Both the position numbers and the translations under genes were made by a program. From Tessaracoccus defluvii (lineage in GTDB: Bacteria; Actinomycetota; Actinomycetes; Propionibacteriales; Propionibacteriaceae), in the NCBI RefSeq assembly GCF_014489575.1, contig NZ_CP060789.1:1860001-1924000 (forward strand): a stretch of 64,000 nucleotides of DNA, given 5' to 3'. Below the pieces are notes generated by a model, which worked only from the letters and a program-made list of their open reading frames with translations, was not told the origin of the DNA and made no database searches. Each line of letters opens with the position of its first letter. Within the stretch, counting starts at the first letter, position 1. Shown one piece after another: positions 48,857 through 56,871 of the stretch.

Positions 48857-49681
48857 TCAGTCGGCGGATTCGCTGACGACGCGGTTCCACTGGGTGCGGC
48901 GCAGCATCGTGCTGATGAGGGCCGCGACCTGCAGCGGACGCATGACGGTGACCTGGTGCGAGGCGCCCTCGACGACGTGCAGTTCGCCCCGGGGAGCCGT
49001 CTCCGCCACCAGTTCAACGTTCGCGATAGGCGTCGACGAGTCGCGCTCGCCGGCGATCATCATGATCGGCGGCTGGATGTAGGGCAGGTCGGCCCGCAGG
49101 TCATGGACGGCGAGCGCCCGGCACAGCTGCGCGTATGAGTGGTCCTCGCTGGTGGACAGCCCCTCCATGATGATGTCGACGACCGCCGGCTGCTCCGCCC
49201 GGAAGTCGGGGGTGAACCAGCGCTTGACCGTCTCGTCGACCAACTGCTGGGTGCCGGTCTCTTCGACCTGCTCGGCGCGGGCGATCCAGCGCGCCGGCTC
49301 GCCGACGGTGGCTGCGGACGCGACGACCACGATGCCGGCGAACAGGTCCGCGTAGTCGCGGGCCAGGTGCAGCCCGATGGCCCCCGAGATCGACAGACCC
49401 GCGTAGTAGACGGGGGTGTCCTCGCCGAGCTCGGCCTTCTGCTCGCGGGCGAGCCCGGCGACCGCCGCAGCGACCGTGTCGAGAGTGGCCGGATCGGCGT
49501 CATCCCACGGCTCGCTCAGGCCGCTGCCAGGCAGGTCGACGAACACGACCCGGGCCTCGTCGATGAGCGCTGCCGCCACCTTCGTCCACTGATGGGTGGC
49601 GTTGCCCCCCAGGCTCGGACCCACGAGCAGCACGGGGAGATCCGTGGCGACTCGGTTGTAGATCGTGGTGTGCAAATCCAT
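48857..49681 (-). CDS. alpha/beta hydrolase
   Basis: 274 residues. Nucleophile elbow GLSISG (about 95-100, Ser), oxyanion region VGPSLGGNATH (about 20-30), acid in GERDSSTP (about 212) and histidine in EGASHQVTV (about 243). It resembles 3-oxoadipate enol-lactonase and related ester or lactone hydrolases, but no pathway genes are near, so the substrate is open. GGAGCGGAAAC precedes the ATG. Single gene, facing pepP. Confidence 0.8.
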   Translation of the reverse strand: MDLHTTIYNRVATDLPVLLVGPSLGGNATHQWTKVAAALIDEARVVFVDLPGSGLSEPWDDADPATLDTVAAAVAGLAREQKAELGEDTPVYYAGLSISGAIGLHLARDYADLFAGIVVVASAATVGEPARWIARAEQVEETGTQQLVDETVKRWFTPDFRAEQPAVVDIIMEGLSTSEDHSYAQLCRALAVHDLRADLPYIQPPIMMIAGERDSSTPIANVELVAETAPRGELHVVEGASHQVTVMRPLQVAALISTMLRRTQWNRVVSESAD

Positions 49682-49757
49682 GTTTCCGCTCCTCTGGGAC
49701 GGCGACTCGATGCCGTCTCCAACCTACCGGACCTCCCGCCGCGGGCGGGACCGAGGG

Positions 49758-50363
49758 TCAGCGCAGACCGAGGGCCTGGACCACCGAGCTGAGCCCCTGA
49801 TGCCCCATCCCCTCGAAGATCCGCCGCTCCACGAGCCGCACGTCGAGCCGCCAGCCCTCCCAGTCGGCCGTCACGTCGCGGCCGGTCAGCAGGAGGGCAG
49901 GGTCCTTCGGCCCGCCGGTGCCCAGGGCGGGCTGCGCCGGCGTGTAGGCCTCCAGGATCAGGACCGCTCCGGGGCGGGACTGTCGGGTGGCCGTCGCGGC
50001 CACGCGGCCCCGCAGCGGCTGTGGCAGGTGGACGAACACGGAGACGATCGCGTCCCAGGGGACGTCCGGGTCGGGCAGGTCGACCCAGTCCGCGAGGTCG
50101 AGGTGCCAGGTCTCGATGGTCACGCCCCGCTCGGCTGCCAGTGCCTCGGCCTTGTCGAGTCCGACGCGGGAGAAGTCCAGGCTGACGACGTCGTGGCCCT
50201 GCTGCGCGAGCCAGACTCCGTTGCGGCCTTCGCCGTCCCCCAGGCACAGCACGCGGCTGCCCGGCCGCAGGAGCCGCGCCTGCTGCTTCAGGAAGTCGTT
50301 GGGACGGTAGCCGAAGACGTGGTTCGGGTGGCCGTAGCGGTCGTCCCAGAACCCGGCCGTCAT
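49758..50363 (-). CDS. class I SAM-dependent methyltransferase
   Basis: 201 residues. SAM site LCLGDGEGRNGVWLAQQGHDV (G-x-G-x-G type, about 39-59), second acidic loop SLDFSRVGLDKAEALA, and DAIVSVFVHLP. The start WDDRYG with FGYRPNDFL resembles the tellurite-resistance/thiopurine type of small-molecule methyltransferases. The target is not determinable. Its ATG overlaps the stop of the upstream membrane-protein gene by four bases. Confidence 0.8.
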   Translation of the reverse strand: MTAGFWDDRYGHPNHVFGYRPNDFLKQQARLLRPGSRVLCLGDGEGRNGVWLAQQGHDVVSLDFSRVGLDKAEALAAERGVTIETWHLDLADWVDLPDPDVPWDAIVSVFVHLPQPLRGRVAATATRQSRPGAVLILEAYTPAQPALGTGGPKDPALLLTGRDVTADWEGWRLDVRLVERRIFEGMGHQGLSSVVQALGLR

Positions 50364-50857
50364 TCGAACAGGGCCGCGCGGGCGCCGGGACGCTCGGCGA
50401 GCAGGTCGCGGGCCTGCTGGGCGACCTTGTGTTCCGCGAGGACCTCGTAGCGTGTGGCCACGGTCTGCTTGGCGGAGTTGAAGTCGCGCTTGCCGCCGCT
50501 CATCGCCTGCCCGAGACCGGCGGCGAGCAGGCCGAACAGCATGCCCATGCCGAGACCGACGAAGAGCATCACCATGTCGCCCTGCAGGAACACCATCAGC
50601 ATGAGGCCGACCATGAGGCCCGTCGTGATGCCGGAGATGAGGCCCTGGCCGAGCACGGAGCCCCAGGTGCGACGCCCCGTGACGCGCTCGAGCAGGCGTA
50701 GGTTCGTGCCGACGATCAGCAGGTTCTGCACCGGGAACTTGGAGTCGGCCAGGAAATCGACGGCGGCCTGCGCCTCCTCGTAGGTGGGGTACTCAGCGAC
50801 GTGCTGCGGAAAGTCGAGCTGCATCAACCGGCTCATGCGTGCCTGTGGCTCAGTCAT
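50360..50857 (-). CDS. membrane protein of the general-stress-protein (YflT/DUF-like) family
   Basis: 165 residues. A short N-terminal alpha/beta part with EYPTYEEAQAAVDFLAD and VQNLLIVGTNLRLLERVTG is the hallmark of general stress protein 17M-like domains. Two close glycine-rich hydrophobic segments (about residues 70-110) then form a hairpin membrane anchor, followed by a basic helix. Function unknown; related proteins appear in stress regulons. GAGGAGG before the ATG and TAGGCT about 30 bases upstream give a short leader. It forms an operon with the methyltransferase gene. Confidence 0.75.
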   Translation of the reverse strand: MTEPQARMSRLMQLDFPQHVAEYPTYEEAQAAVDFLADSKFPVQNLLIVGTNLRLLERVTGRRTWGSVLGQGLISGITTGLMVGLMLMVFLQGDMVMLFVGLGMGMLFGLLAAGLGQAMSGGKRDFNSAKQTVATRYEVLAEHKVAQQARDLLAERPGARAALFE

Positions 50858-50951
50858 CGTCGTCCTCCTCGGGTGCTGCGTCCAGCCTAGCCGCGCCGCA
50901 GTCCCGGCGGGCGTCCGTCGCGTCCGGCGGGCGGGGCGTTAGTCTTGCCGC

Positions 50952-52232
50952 ATGGTCGCCAAGGACACCCAGGTCTTCATCTCCCGCGTGGTCGGCCTCC
51001 CCATCGTCGACGCCGCCGGCGACCAGGTCGGAAGGGTCAAGGACGTCGTGTGCCACCTGCGCGCCGACGGCAAGGCGCCGCGGGTGAAGGGCCTTGTCGT
51101 CGAGCTGTTCGCGCGGGCCAGGATCTTCGTCCCGATGGTCAGGGTGCACGGCATCGCCCCCACGCACGTCGCCATCCTCGGCCAGGTCGACACGCGCAGG
51201 TTCAAGCGCCGCGAGACCGAGATCCTGATCGCAGCCGACCTCCTGAACCGGGTCATCGGCAACGACCGACGCACACGGATCGCCGACATCTCCATGCACC
51301 AGGTCCGCAACCGGGAGTGGGAGCTGTCGTCGGCTGCCCTGCGTTCCACGACGCGGGTGGGCCGCTTCGGCCTCGGGGGCCGCAACGAGGCCCGCGTCGC
51401 CAGCTGGAGGGAGATCCCCGAGCTGATCCTGCGGACCGGCCGCACCCCCGCCCACTTGATCGCCGAGTTCTCCGAGATGAAGGCCGCCGACATCGCCCAG
51501 GAACTCCACGACATGGAGCCTGAGTCCCTGGCCGCGGTCGTGGAGGCGCTCGACGACGAGACCCTCGCCGAGGCCCTGGAGGAGCTGCCGGAGCACGAGC
51601 AGATCGAGCTGATCTCCGCACTGGACACGGACCGCGCCGCCGATGTGCTGGCCGAGATGGACCCGGACGATGCGGCCGACCTGATCAAGGACCTCCCCAG
51701 CGACGTGGCAGAGGACCTGCTGCAGCGGATGGAGCCGGAGGAGGCCCTCGACGTGCGTCGGCTCCTCATGTACGAGGAGTTCACCGCCGGCGGCATGATG
51801 ACCCCGGAGCCGGTGATCCTCGACACCGACGCCACCGTGGCGCAGGCCCTCGCGAACGTCCGCATCGACTCGCTGACGCCCGCGCTGGCCTCCATGGTCT
51901 TCGTGACCCGTCCGCCGCTCGAGACGCCGTCGGGACGCTACATCGGCGCCGTCCACATCCAGCGCCTGCTGCGCGAGCCCCCGACGACTCTCGTCGCCAC
52001 CCTGCTCGACGAGGGGCTGGAGCCGCTGCCGCCCGATGCTCCGCTCGCGCTGGTGAGCCGGTTCTTCGCGACCTACAACCTCGTGGTCGCCCCCGTCGTC
52101 AACGCGGAGGGCCATCTCGTGGGCGCCGTGACGGTCGACGACGTCCTCGACCACATGCTGCCGGACGACTGGCGCGGCGATCAGATGGACGAGATCGACG
52201 CGGACGAGTTCGACGAGGTGAGCCGTGGCTGA
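50952..52232 (+). CDS. PRC-barrel / MgtE N-domain / CBS protein without membrane part
   Basis: 426 residues: a PRC-barrel-like first 60 ([19 protein letters not shown]), a linker, the MgtE intracellular superhelical N domain (about 190-285, repeats of the type LEELPEHEQIELISALD and DPDDAADLIKDLPSDVAEDL), then two CBS motifs (EEFTAGGMMTPEPVIL and APVVNAEGHLVGAVTVDDVL). The MgtE membrane domain is absent, so it is a Mg2+- or nucleotide-sensing protein rather than a transporter. TAGTCT (50940-50945) six bases before the ATG: leaderless. Its stop overlaps the DUF1003 gene, its likely membrane partner. Confidence 0.88.
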   Translation: MVAKDTQVFISRVVGLPIVDAAGDQVGRVKDVVCHLRADGKAPRVKGLVVELFARARIFVPMVRVHGIAPTHVAILGQVDTRRFKRRETEILIAADLLNRVIGNDRRTRIADISMHQVRNREWELSSAALRSTTRVGRFGLGGRNEARVASWREIPELILRTGRTPAHLIAEFSEMKAADIAQELHDMEPESLAAVVEALDDETLAEALEELPEHEQIELISALDTDRAADVLAEMDPDDAADLIKDLPSDVAEDLLQRMEPEEALDVRRLLMYEEFTAGGMMTPEPVILDTDATVAQALANVRIDSLTPALASMVFVTRPPLETPSGRYIGAVHIQRLLREPPTTLVATLLDEGLEPLPPDAPLALVSRFFATYNLVVAPVVNAEGHLVGAVTVDDVLDHMLPDDWRGDQMDEIDADEFDEVSRG

Positions 52233-52725
52233 GCGCAACCCGCTGTCGCAGCCGGGGCGGCGGCGCTGGCTGCCGCGGGTGTCGCTCGACTCGGAGACGT
52301 TCGGCCGTTTCGCCGAGAGCGTGGCCAGCTTCATGGGAACGGCCACGTTCCTGGTCTACATGACGGTCTTCGTCGTGCTGTGGATCCTGTTCAACGTCGT
52401 CGGCATCTTCGGGTTCCGCTGGGACGCGTATCCCTTCATCCTGCTGAATCTCTTCTTCTCGACGCAGGCCTCCTATTCGGCGCCGCTGATCCTGCTGGCG
52501 CAGAACCGGCAGGAGCGCCGCGACCAGGTCAGCTTCGACGAGGACCGCCGCATCGCGGCCCAGTCCAGGGCCGACATGGACTTCCTGGCCCGGGAGATCG
52601 CGGCGATCCGGATGAGCCTCGGCGAACTGGCGACCAGGGACTTCGTCCGCGGCGAGCTGCGCAACGAACTGCGCGACCTGGCGGAACGCCTGGAGCAGGC
52701 CACGGACGAGGAGGAGCAGAAGTGA
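52225..52725 (+). CDS. DUF1003 membrane protein
   Basis: 166 residues: two transmembrane helices (FMGTATFLVYMTVFVVLWIL and a second near FILLNLFFSTQASYSAPLIL) separated by DAYPF, the DUF1003 signature, then a charged C-terminal helix (DRRIAAQSRADMDFLAREIA) likely to be a coiled coil. Starts at GTG overlapping the preceding stop by eight bases. The pairing with an MgtE-N/CBS protein recurs across actinobacteria, which suggests a joint role in cation homeostasis. Confidence 0.85.
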   Translation: MAERNPLSQPGRRRWLPRVSLDSETFGRFAESVASFMGTATFLVYMTVFVVLWILFNVVGIFGFRWDAYPFILLNLFFSTQASYSAPLILLAQNRQERRDQVSFDEDRRIAAQSRADMDFLAREIAAIRMSLGELATRDFVRGELRNELRDLAERLEQATDEEEQK

Positions 52726-53102
52726 GCAGGGAGATCTCGCCGGACCAGGTGTCGGAGCTGCGGGAGCCGGCCGGCGACATCCGCTGGTACGGCGTCGTGC
52801 TGCTGGTCGGGCACGTGGCGCTACTCGTGCTGGGAGCGGTGTCGCTGTGGCGGATCGCCGGCGGCTGGTGGATCGGCGCCGCCGCGGCGGCCGTCTTCGT
52901 TCTCGCCTACGCGGCAAGCTGGCGGTTCTGGCTGGCGCCGGGCGCCCGCGGCAGGCTCGGCTACAAGGAGCGGCTCACCGTGACCATGGTCGTGGGCCCG
53001 GCCGTCGTCGTCCTCGGCAGCCTGGCGGGCCTGTGGCTGCCCGCGCTGATCGCCACGAGCGTGGTGCTGCTGGGCGACGCCCTCAACGAGCGCTCCGCCT
53101 GA
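52722..53102 (+). CDS. small membrane protein of unknown function
   Basis: 126 residues with about four hydrophobic helices. N-terminal SREISPDQVSELREP is charged; helix 1 WYGVVLLVGHVALLVLGAV, helix 2 WIGAAAAAVFVLAYAAS, a short positively charged loop (GRLGYKERLTV), and helices 3-4. GTG start overlapping the DUF1003 stop (GTGA), so it is the third gene of the MgtE-N operon. No family recognised. Confidence 0.7.
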   Translation: MSREISPDQVSELREPAGDIRWYGVVLLVGHVALLVLGAVSLWRIAGGWWIGAAAAAVFVLAYAASWRFWLAPGARGRLGYKERLTVTMVVGPAVVVLGSLAGLWLPALIATSVVLLGDALNERSA

Positions 53103-53106
53103 GCCT

Positions 53107-53133
53107 GGCGCCCCGACCGGAAGGTGGGGCGCC
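53107..53133 (+). terminator. hairpin after the MgtE-N operon
   Basis: GGCGCCCC pairs with GGGGCGCC, 8-bp stem with an 11-base loop, just after the stop at 53102 and before the Mrp promoter. Weak as a terminator on its own. Confidence 0.45.
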
Positions 53134-53159
53134 GCGGCGGCCGCGCTAGAGTCGACCCC

Positions 53160-54314
53160 GTGACCGAGAATCCCCTGCTCCCCCTGCTGCGTGCGGCACT
53201 CCACGAGGTCGAGGACCCCGAGATCCGCCGCCCCATCACCGACCTGGGCATGGTCGACGACCTCCGCGTCGACGACGCCGGCGCCGTCTTCGTGCGTGTC
53301 CTGCTGACCGTCTCCGGCTGCCCGATGCGCTCCGAGATCACGACCCGCGTCACTGACGCGGTGAGCCGGGTCGAGGGCGTGACCGGCGTGGACGTCGAGC
53401 TCGGCGTCATGAACGACGAGCAGCGCGAGGCCATGCGCACCATGCTGCGCGGCGGCCAGACGGAACGGGTGATCCCGTTCGCCCAGCCGGGCAACCTGAC
53501 CCGCGTGCTCGCCGTCGCCTCCGGCAAGGGCGGCGTCGGAAAGTCGTCCGTGACCGTCAACCTGGCGCTGGCGCTGGCCAAGCAGGGCCGCAGCGTCGGC
53601 ATCCTCGACGCCGACATCTACGGCCACTCCATCCCCGACCTGCTTGGCCTCGGCGACGCGCGCCCCACCGTCGTCGACGACATGATCATGCCGGTGCCCG
53701 CCGTCGGCGGCCTGAAGGTGATCTCCGTCGGCATGCTGAAGCCGTCGCGCGACCAGGTGGTCGCCTGGCGCGGCCCGATCCTGGACCGGGCGCTCACACA
53801 GCTCCTGAGCGACGTGTACTGGGGCGACCTGGACTACCTGCTGCTGGACCTGCCGCCCGGCACCGGCGACGTCGCCATGTCGCTCGGTCAGAAGATCCCG
53901 AAGTCCGAGGTCATCGTCGTCACCACCCCGCAGACCGCGGCCTCCGAGGTGGCGGAGCGGGCCGGCACGATGGCGCACATCCTCGAGCAGCGGGTCCTCG
54001 GCGTGGTCGAGAACATGAGCTGGCTGGAGAGCCGCTGTCCCCACTGCGAGGAGACGCACCGCATGGAGCTGTTCGGCTCCGGGGGCGGCCTGACGGTTTC
54101 CGAGGCCCTCACCGATCGTCTCGTCTACGACGTGCCGCTGCTCACGCAGGTCCCGTACGACGAGGCGCTGCTGGCCGGCGGTGACCGGGGCGTCCCGATC
54201 GTGGAGTCGAATCCCGATCACCCCGCCGCCGCGGCGCTGCTGGGGCTGGCCGAGTCTGTTGCCGCGTCGCGGCAGGGGCTGCTGGGTCAGCGGCTGCCGC
54301 TGTCCACCCCGTAG
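53160..54314 (+). CDS. mrp: Mrp/NBP35-type Fe-S cluster carrier ATPase
   Basis: 384 residues: a DUF59/MIP18 N-terminal domain (about 1-85) with LTVSGCPMR, then the P-loop NTPase with the deviant Walker A ASGKGGVGKSSVTVNLALAL (about 122-141), ILDADIYGHSIPDLLG and DLPPGTGDVAMSLGQ, and a CPHC pair near residue 300 for cluster binding. It binds and transfers Fe-S clusters. GTG start; TAGAGT (53147-53152) seven bases before it: leaderless. It converges on tatB with nine bases between the stops. Confidence 0.95.
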   Translation: MTENPLLPLLRAALHEVEDPEIRRPITDLGMVDDLRVDDAGAVFVRVLLTVSGCPMRSEITTRVTDAVSRVEGVTGVDVELGVMNDEQREAMRTMLRGGQTERVIPFAQPGNLTRVLAVASGKGGVGKSSVTVNLALALAKQGRSVGILDADIYGHSIPDLLGLGDARPTVVDDMIMPVPAVGGLKVISVGMLKPSRDQVVAWRGPILDRALTQLLSDVYWGDLDYLLLDLPPGTGDVAMSLGQKIPKSEVIVVTTPQTAASEVAERAGTMAHILEQRVLGVVENMSWLESRCPHCEETHRMELFGSGGGLTVSEALTDRLVYDVPLLTQVPYDEALLAGGDRGVPIVESNPDHPAAAALLGLAESVAASRQGLLGQRLPLSTP

Positions 54315-54323
54315 GGCTGCCGC

Positions 54324-54755
54324 CTACGTCGCCTCGGTGTCGAAGGGTGACGCCACCGGCTTCGTCGGCCCGGCCTCCAGCGCCGGGGCCGACGAGGCCG
54401 ACGGGCCCGCGCCGACATCCTTGAGGTTGGCGGCCTTCTCCACGTCCTTGGACGACTGCTTGAGCAGGTCCTGGGTCTCCTTGAGTTCGCGCTTGGCCTC
54501 GTCGAGCAGGGCGACCTCGTCGCGCAGCTGCTTCGAGATGAACGTCTTCGGGTTCAGGTCCTTCAGCTCGAGATCGGCGTACTCGGGGCCGAGCTCCGTG
54601 CTGAGCGTCGTCTTGGCGTTGTTCGCGATGTCGCGGAAGTAGACGAACAGGCGCGCGGCCTTGCGCGAGTACTGCGGGAGCTTCTCCGGGCCGAACATGA
54701 CGACGGCAAGGACAAGGATGATGATGAGGTCTACCCCGTCGATGCCGAACAACAC
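54324..54755 (-). CDS. tatB: Sec-independent translocase subunit TatB
   Basis: 143 residues from the GTG at 54755. N-terminal membrane helix FGIDGVDLIIILVLAVVMFG followed by the hinge GPEKLP, then the amphipathic helix and a charged C-terminal tail of about 100 residues (NPKTFISKQLRDEVALLDEA), as in TatB rather than TatA. It receives twin-arginine precursors, such as the Dyp peroxidase above, together with TatC. TACCCT (54763-54768, same strand) lies seven bases before the start: leaderless, so it can be made apart from rseA just upstream. Confidence 0.93.
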   Translation of the reverse strand: MLFGIDGVDLIIILVLAVVMFGPEKLPQYSRKAARLFVYFRDIANNAKTTLSTELGPEYADLELKDLNPKTFISKQLRDEVALLDEAKRELKETQDLLKQSSKDVEKAANLKDVGAGPSASSAPALEAGPTKPVASPFDTEAT

Positions 54756-54784
54756 GAGTGCAAGGGTACCCGGCCGGGCGGGTG

Positions 54785-56197
54785 TCAGCCCACCCGGATC
54801 AGACGCTGGAGCCCGGCGACGATCTTCTCCCCCAGGCTGGGGTCGTAGTCGGCCGGTGCCGGGAGCCCTGCGCAGATCTCCCTGAGCAGCGCGCGGGAGC
54901 CGTTGGTCGACACCCACACCGTCGCGGGGCCCGCCTGCCACATCTCCACGCTCGGCAGGCCGGCCACGGAGTCTGCACGCAGCTGCGCCTGCCCGAGCAG
55001 CCCCTCGGCCCAGCCGACGACGGCGGTCTCGAAGCCGTCGGAGTAGACCAGCGTCATGGAGCGGGCGTGCTCGCGGTCGCTCGAGGAGTAGGCGATCAGG
55101 GGCAGACCGGCGAGGGTGGCGGGGCAGGCGGGCAGGCCGACGCACCAGCCCGCGGATCCCGAGGCCGACGCCGGCTCGAGGCTGATGACGAGCATCGCAT
55201 CGGTGCTCAGCTGCGTGGGGCCCAGCTCGAGCTCGGTGAAGCCCGCCGCCAGCGTGACCGATCCGTCAGAGCCGTAGCGCTCGTTCCAGAGCAGCAGCCC
55301 GGTCGCCTCGTCGAACCACCAGGCCGCCACCGCCTGGCCGTCCTCGGCCGCCGTCAGCCTGACGGCGCTGCGGCCGTGGACGTCCTCGGGTGCGTCGGCG
55401 CGGGCGAAGCGCCAGTCCTCGGGGGCCCTGACAGTGTGCTCGCTGATCGTCTGCAGGAAGGAGGCGGCGAAACGGTCGCCGTTGGCGTCGAGGACCTCCA
55501 GCTGCGATCCCTCCCCCGCAGCCTTCGAGACGCGCACACGGGCTGTGCGGTACTGCTCGCCGTCGGAGACGTACACCGACTGCGTGCCGCTGAGGCTGAG
55601 CCTGTGCGTCGCCGCCGCACGCAGCATGCCTGCTGCGGTGTCAGCCGACACAGGCGTCACCGTGCCGGGCTGCGGCAGCGGCTGGTAGGGGACGCTGGTG
55701 CCGAGGTTGGCGCCACGGTCGGAGGCGAGCAACACGGCGCCGATGGCCTCGTTGATGCTGATGGCCGCGGCCGACATCGAGAACTGTTCACGAGCGGTCC
55801 GCAGAGGGTTGGGGAGGCGCGCAGGCTCCGGGGCGATCATGACCGCCAGGACCACCACCGACATCACCACCGCCACGAACGCGGCCCCACCGAAGGTTGC
55901 GACCCTGGCACGCTCGCGCCGGGCCGACGGATGCCGACCCCCGGTGGCCGACAGGTACAGGGGGGCTGCCGCCTCGTCGCCGGCGATCATCTCGAGCCGT
56001 GTCGTCAGCTCCGCGGGCGTCTCGGAGGAGCGGCAGGAGCTCAGGGTGGCGCAAAGGTTGGCCAGTGCGGCCACCTCGTCGCGGCAGGCTGCGCAGGTGG
56101 CGAGATGGTAGCTGACCTGCTCCAGGCGCTTGTCGGGAAGCGTCCCGTCCACGAAAGCGGACAGGTCGCCGGCGAAGCGCGGGCAGGCCGGTGACAC
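54785..56197 (-). CDS. anti-sigma factor RseA joined to RseB-like sensor domain
   Basis: 470 residues. Cytosolic zinc-binding anti-sigma domain (HLATCAAC, HxxxCxxC, about residues 31-38), a transmembrane helix (about 102-125) and an extracytoplasmic part of about 340 residues resembling MucB/RseB (VYVSDGEQYRT, FDEATGLLLWNERYGSDGS). Here the inhibitor and the envelope-stress sensor are one chain, where E. coli has RseA plus RseB. The GTG start overlaps the sigE stop by one base (TAGTG), typical of sigma/anti-sigma pairs. Confidence 0.85.
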   Translation of the reverse strand: MSPACPRFAGDLSAFVDGTLPDKRLEQVSYHLATCAACRDEVAALANLCATLSSCRSSETPAELTTRLEMIAGDEAAAPLYLSATGGRHPSARRERARVATFGGAAFVAVVMSVVVLAVMIAPEPARLPNPLRTAREQFSMSAAAISINEAIGAVLLASDRGANLGTSVPYQPLPQPGTVTPVSADTAAGMLRAAATHRLSLSGTQSVYVSDGEQYRTARVRVSKAAGEGSQLEVLDANGDRFAASFLQTISEHTVRAPEDWRFARADAPEDVHGRSAVRLTAAEDGQAVAAWWFDEATGLLLWNERYGSDGSVTLAAGFTELELGPTQLSTDAMLVISLEPASASGSAGWCVGLPACPATLAGLPLIAYSSSDREHARSMTLVYSDGFETAVVGWAEGLLGQAQLRADSVAGLPSVEMWQAGPATVWVSTNGSRALLREICAGLPAPADYDPSLGEKIVAGLQRLIRVG

Positions 56198-56778
56198 TAG
56201 TTGACCCCGGCGTAGCGGGTCCGGCCGGCGGTGGGGGCGCGGTGCGCGAGCGCGTCGCGCAGGGCCGCACGACCGCGGGCGATCCGGCTCCGGACGGTGC
56301 CCAACTTGATGTCGAGCACCTGGGAGATCTCCTCGTAGCTGAGGCCCTCGATGTCGCAGAGGACGACGGCGACGCGCTGGTCGGGCGGGAGCGCGGCGAG
56401 CGCGGCGGCCACATCGGCGTCCAGCTCAGCGTCGGCGTGCAGCTCGTCCGGGCTGGCGGCCGAGCCCCACACATGGTCGGGGGCCGCGCTGAGCGCATCC
56501 ATCCGGATCCGCTGCCGGCGCCGGGCCTGGTCGAGGAACAGGTTGGTCGTGATCCTGTGCAGCCAGCCCTCGAGGGTCCCTGGCTTGAAGGTGTGGATCG
56601 ACTTGAACACGCGGACGAAGACGTCCTGCGTCAGATCCTCGGCGTCCTCACGGTTTCCGGTCAGCCGGTAGGCCAGTCGGTACACCCGGGTCGAGTGGTC
56701 CCGGACCAGTTCCTGCCAGGTGGGCGCGGTCCATTCGGGGTCGACAACACCTGCGTGTGTCTTCTTCCCGCGGAACAT
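56197..56778 (-). CDS. sigE: extracytoplasmic-function sigma factor, SigE type
   Basis: 193 residues from the ATG at 56778, preceded by GAGAGG at seven bases (an ATG 15 bases upstream has no such site). Region 2: [20 protein letters not shown] and DVFVRVF; region 4: [20 protein letters not shown] and [20 protein letters not shown]. It directs RNA polymerase to envelope- and heat-stress genes and is held by the RseA-like protein encoded next. A SigE-type promoter upstream suggests autoregulation. The genomic setting near tatB and mrp matches mycobacterial sigE. Confidence 0.95.
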   Translation of the reverse strand: MFRGKKTHAGVVDPEWTAPTWQELVRDHSTRVYRLAYRLTGNREDAEDLTQDVFVRVFKSIHTFKPGTLEGWLHRITTNLFLDQARRRQRIRMDALSAAPDHVWGSAASPDELHADAELDADVAAALAALPPDQRVAVVLCDIEGLSYEEISQVLDIKLGTVRSRIARGRAALRDALAHRAPTAGRTRYAGVN

Positions 56779-56844
56779 CGATCGCCTCTCCATGCCTCAA
56801 GGCTGCCTGATCAAGCTGTGAGAAACCTGTGAGCCTACCTGTTC

Positions 56845-56871
56845 AACGCCTGAGGGAGCCGAAATGTTCCC
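56845..56871 (-). promoter_or_regulatory. SigE-type promoter upstream of sigE
   Basis: On the minus strand GGGAAC, 17 bases, CGTT, matching the actinobacterial SigE consensus GGGAACY-N15-16-CGTT (counting the Y). It lies about 70 bases before the sigE start and overlaps the end of dapA. Supports positive autoregulation of sigE-rseA. Confidence 0.75.
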
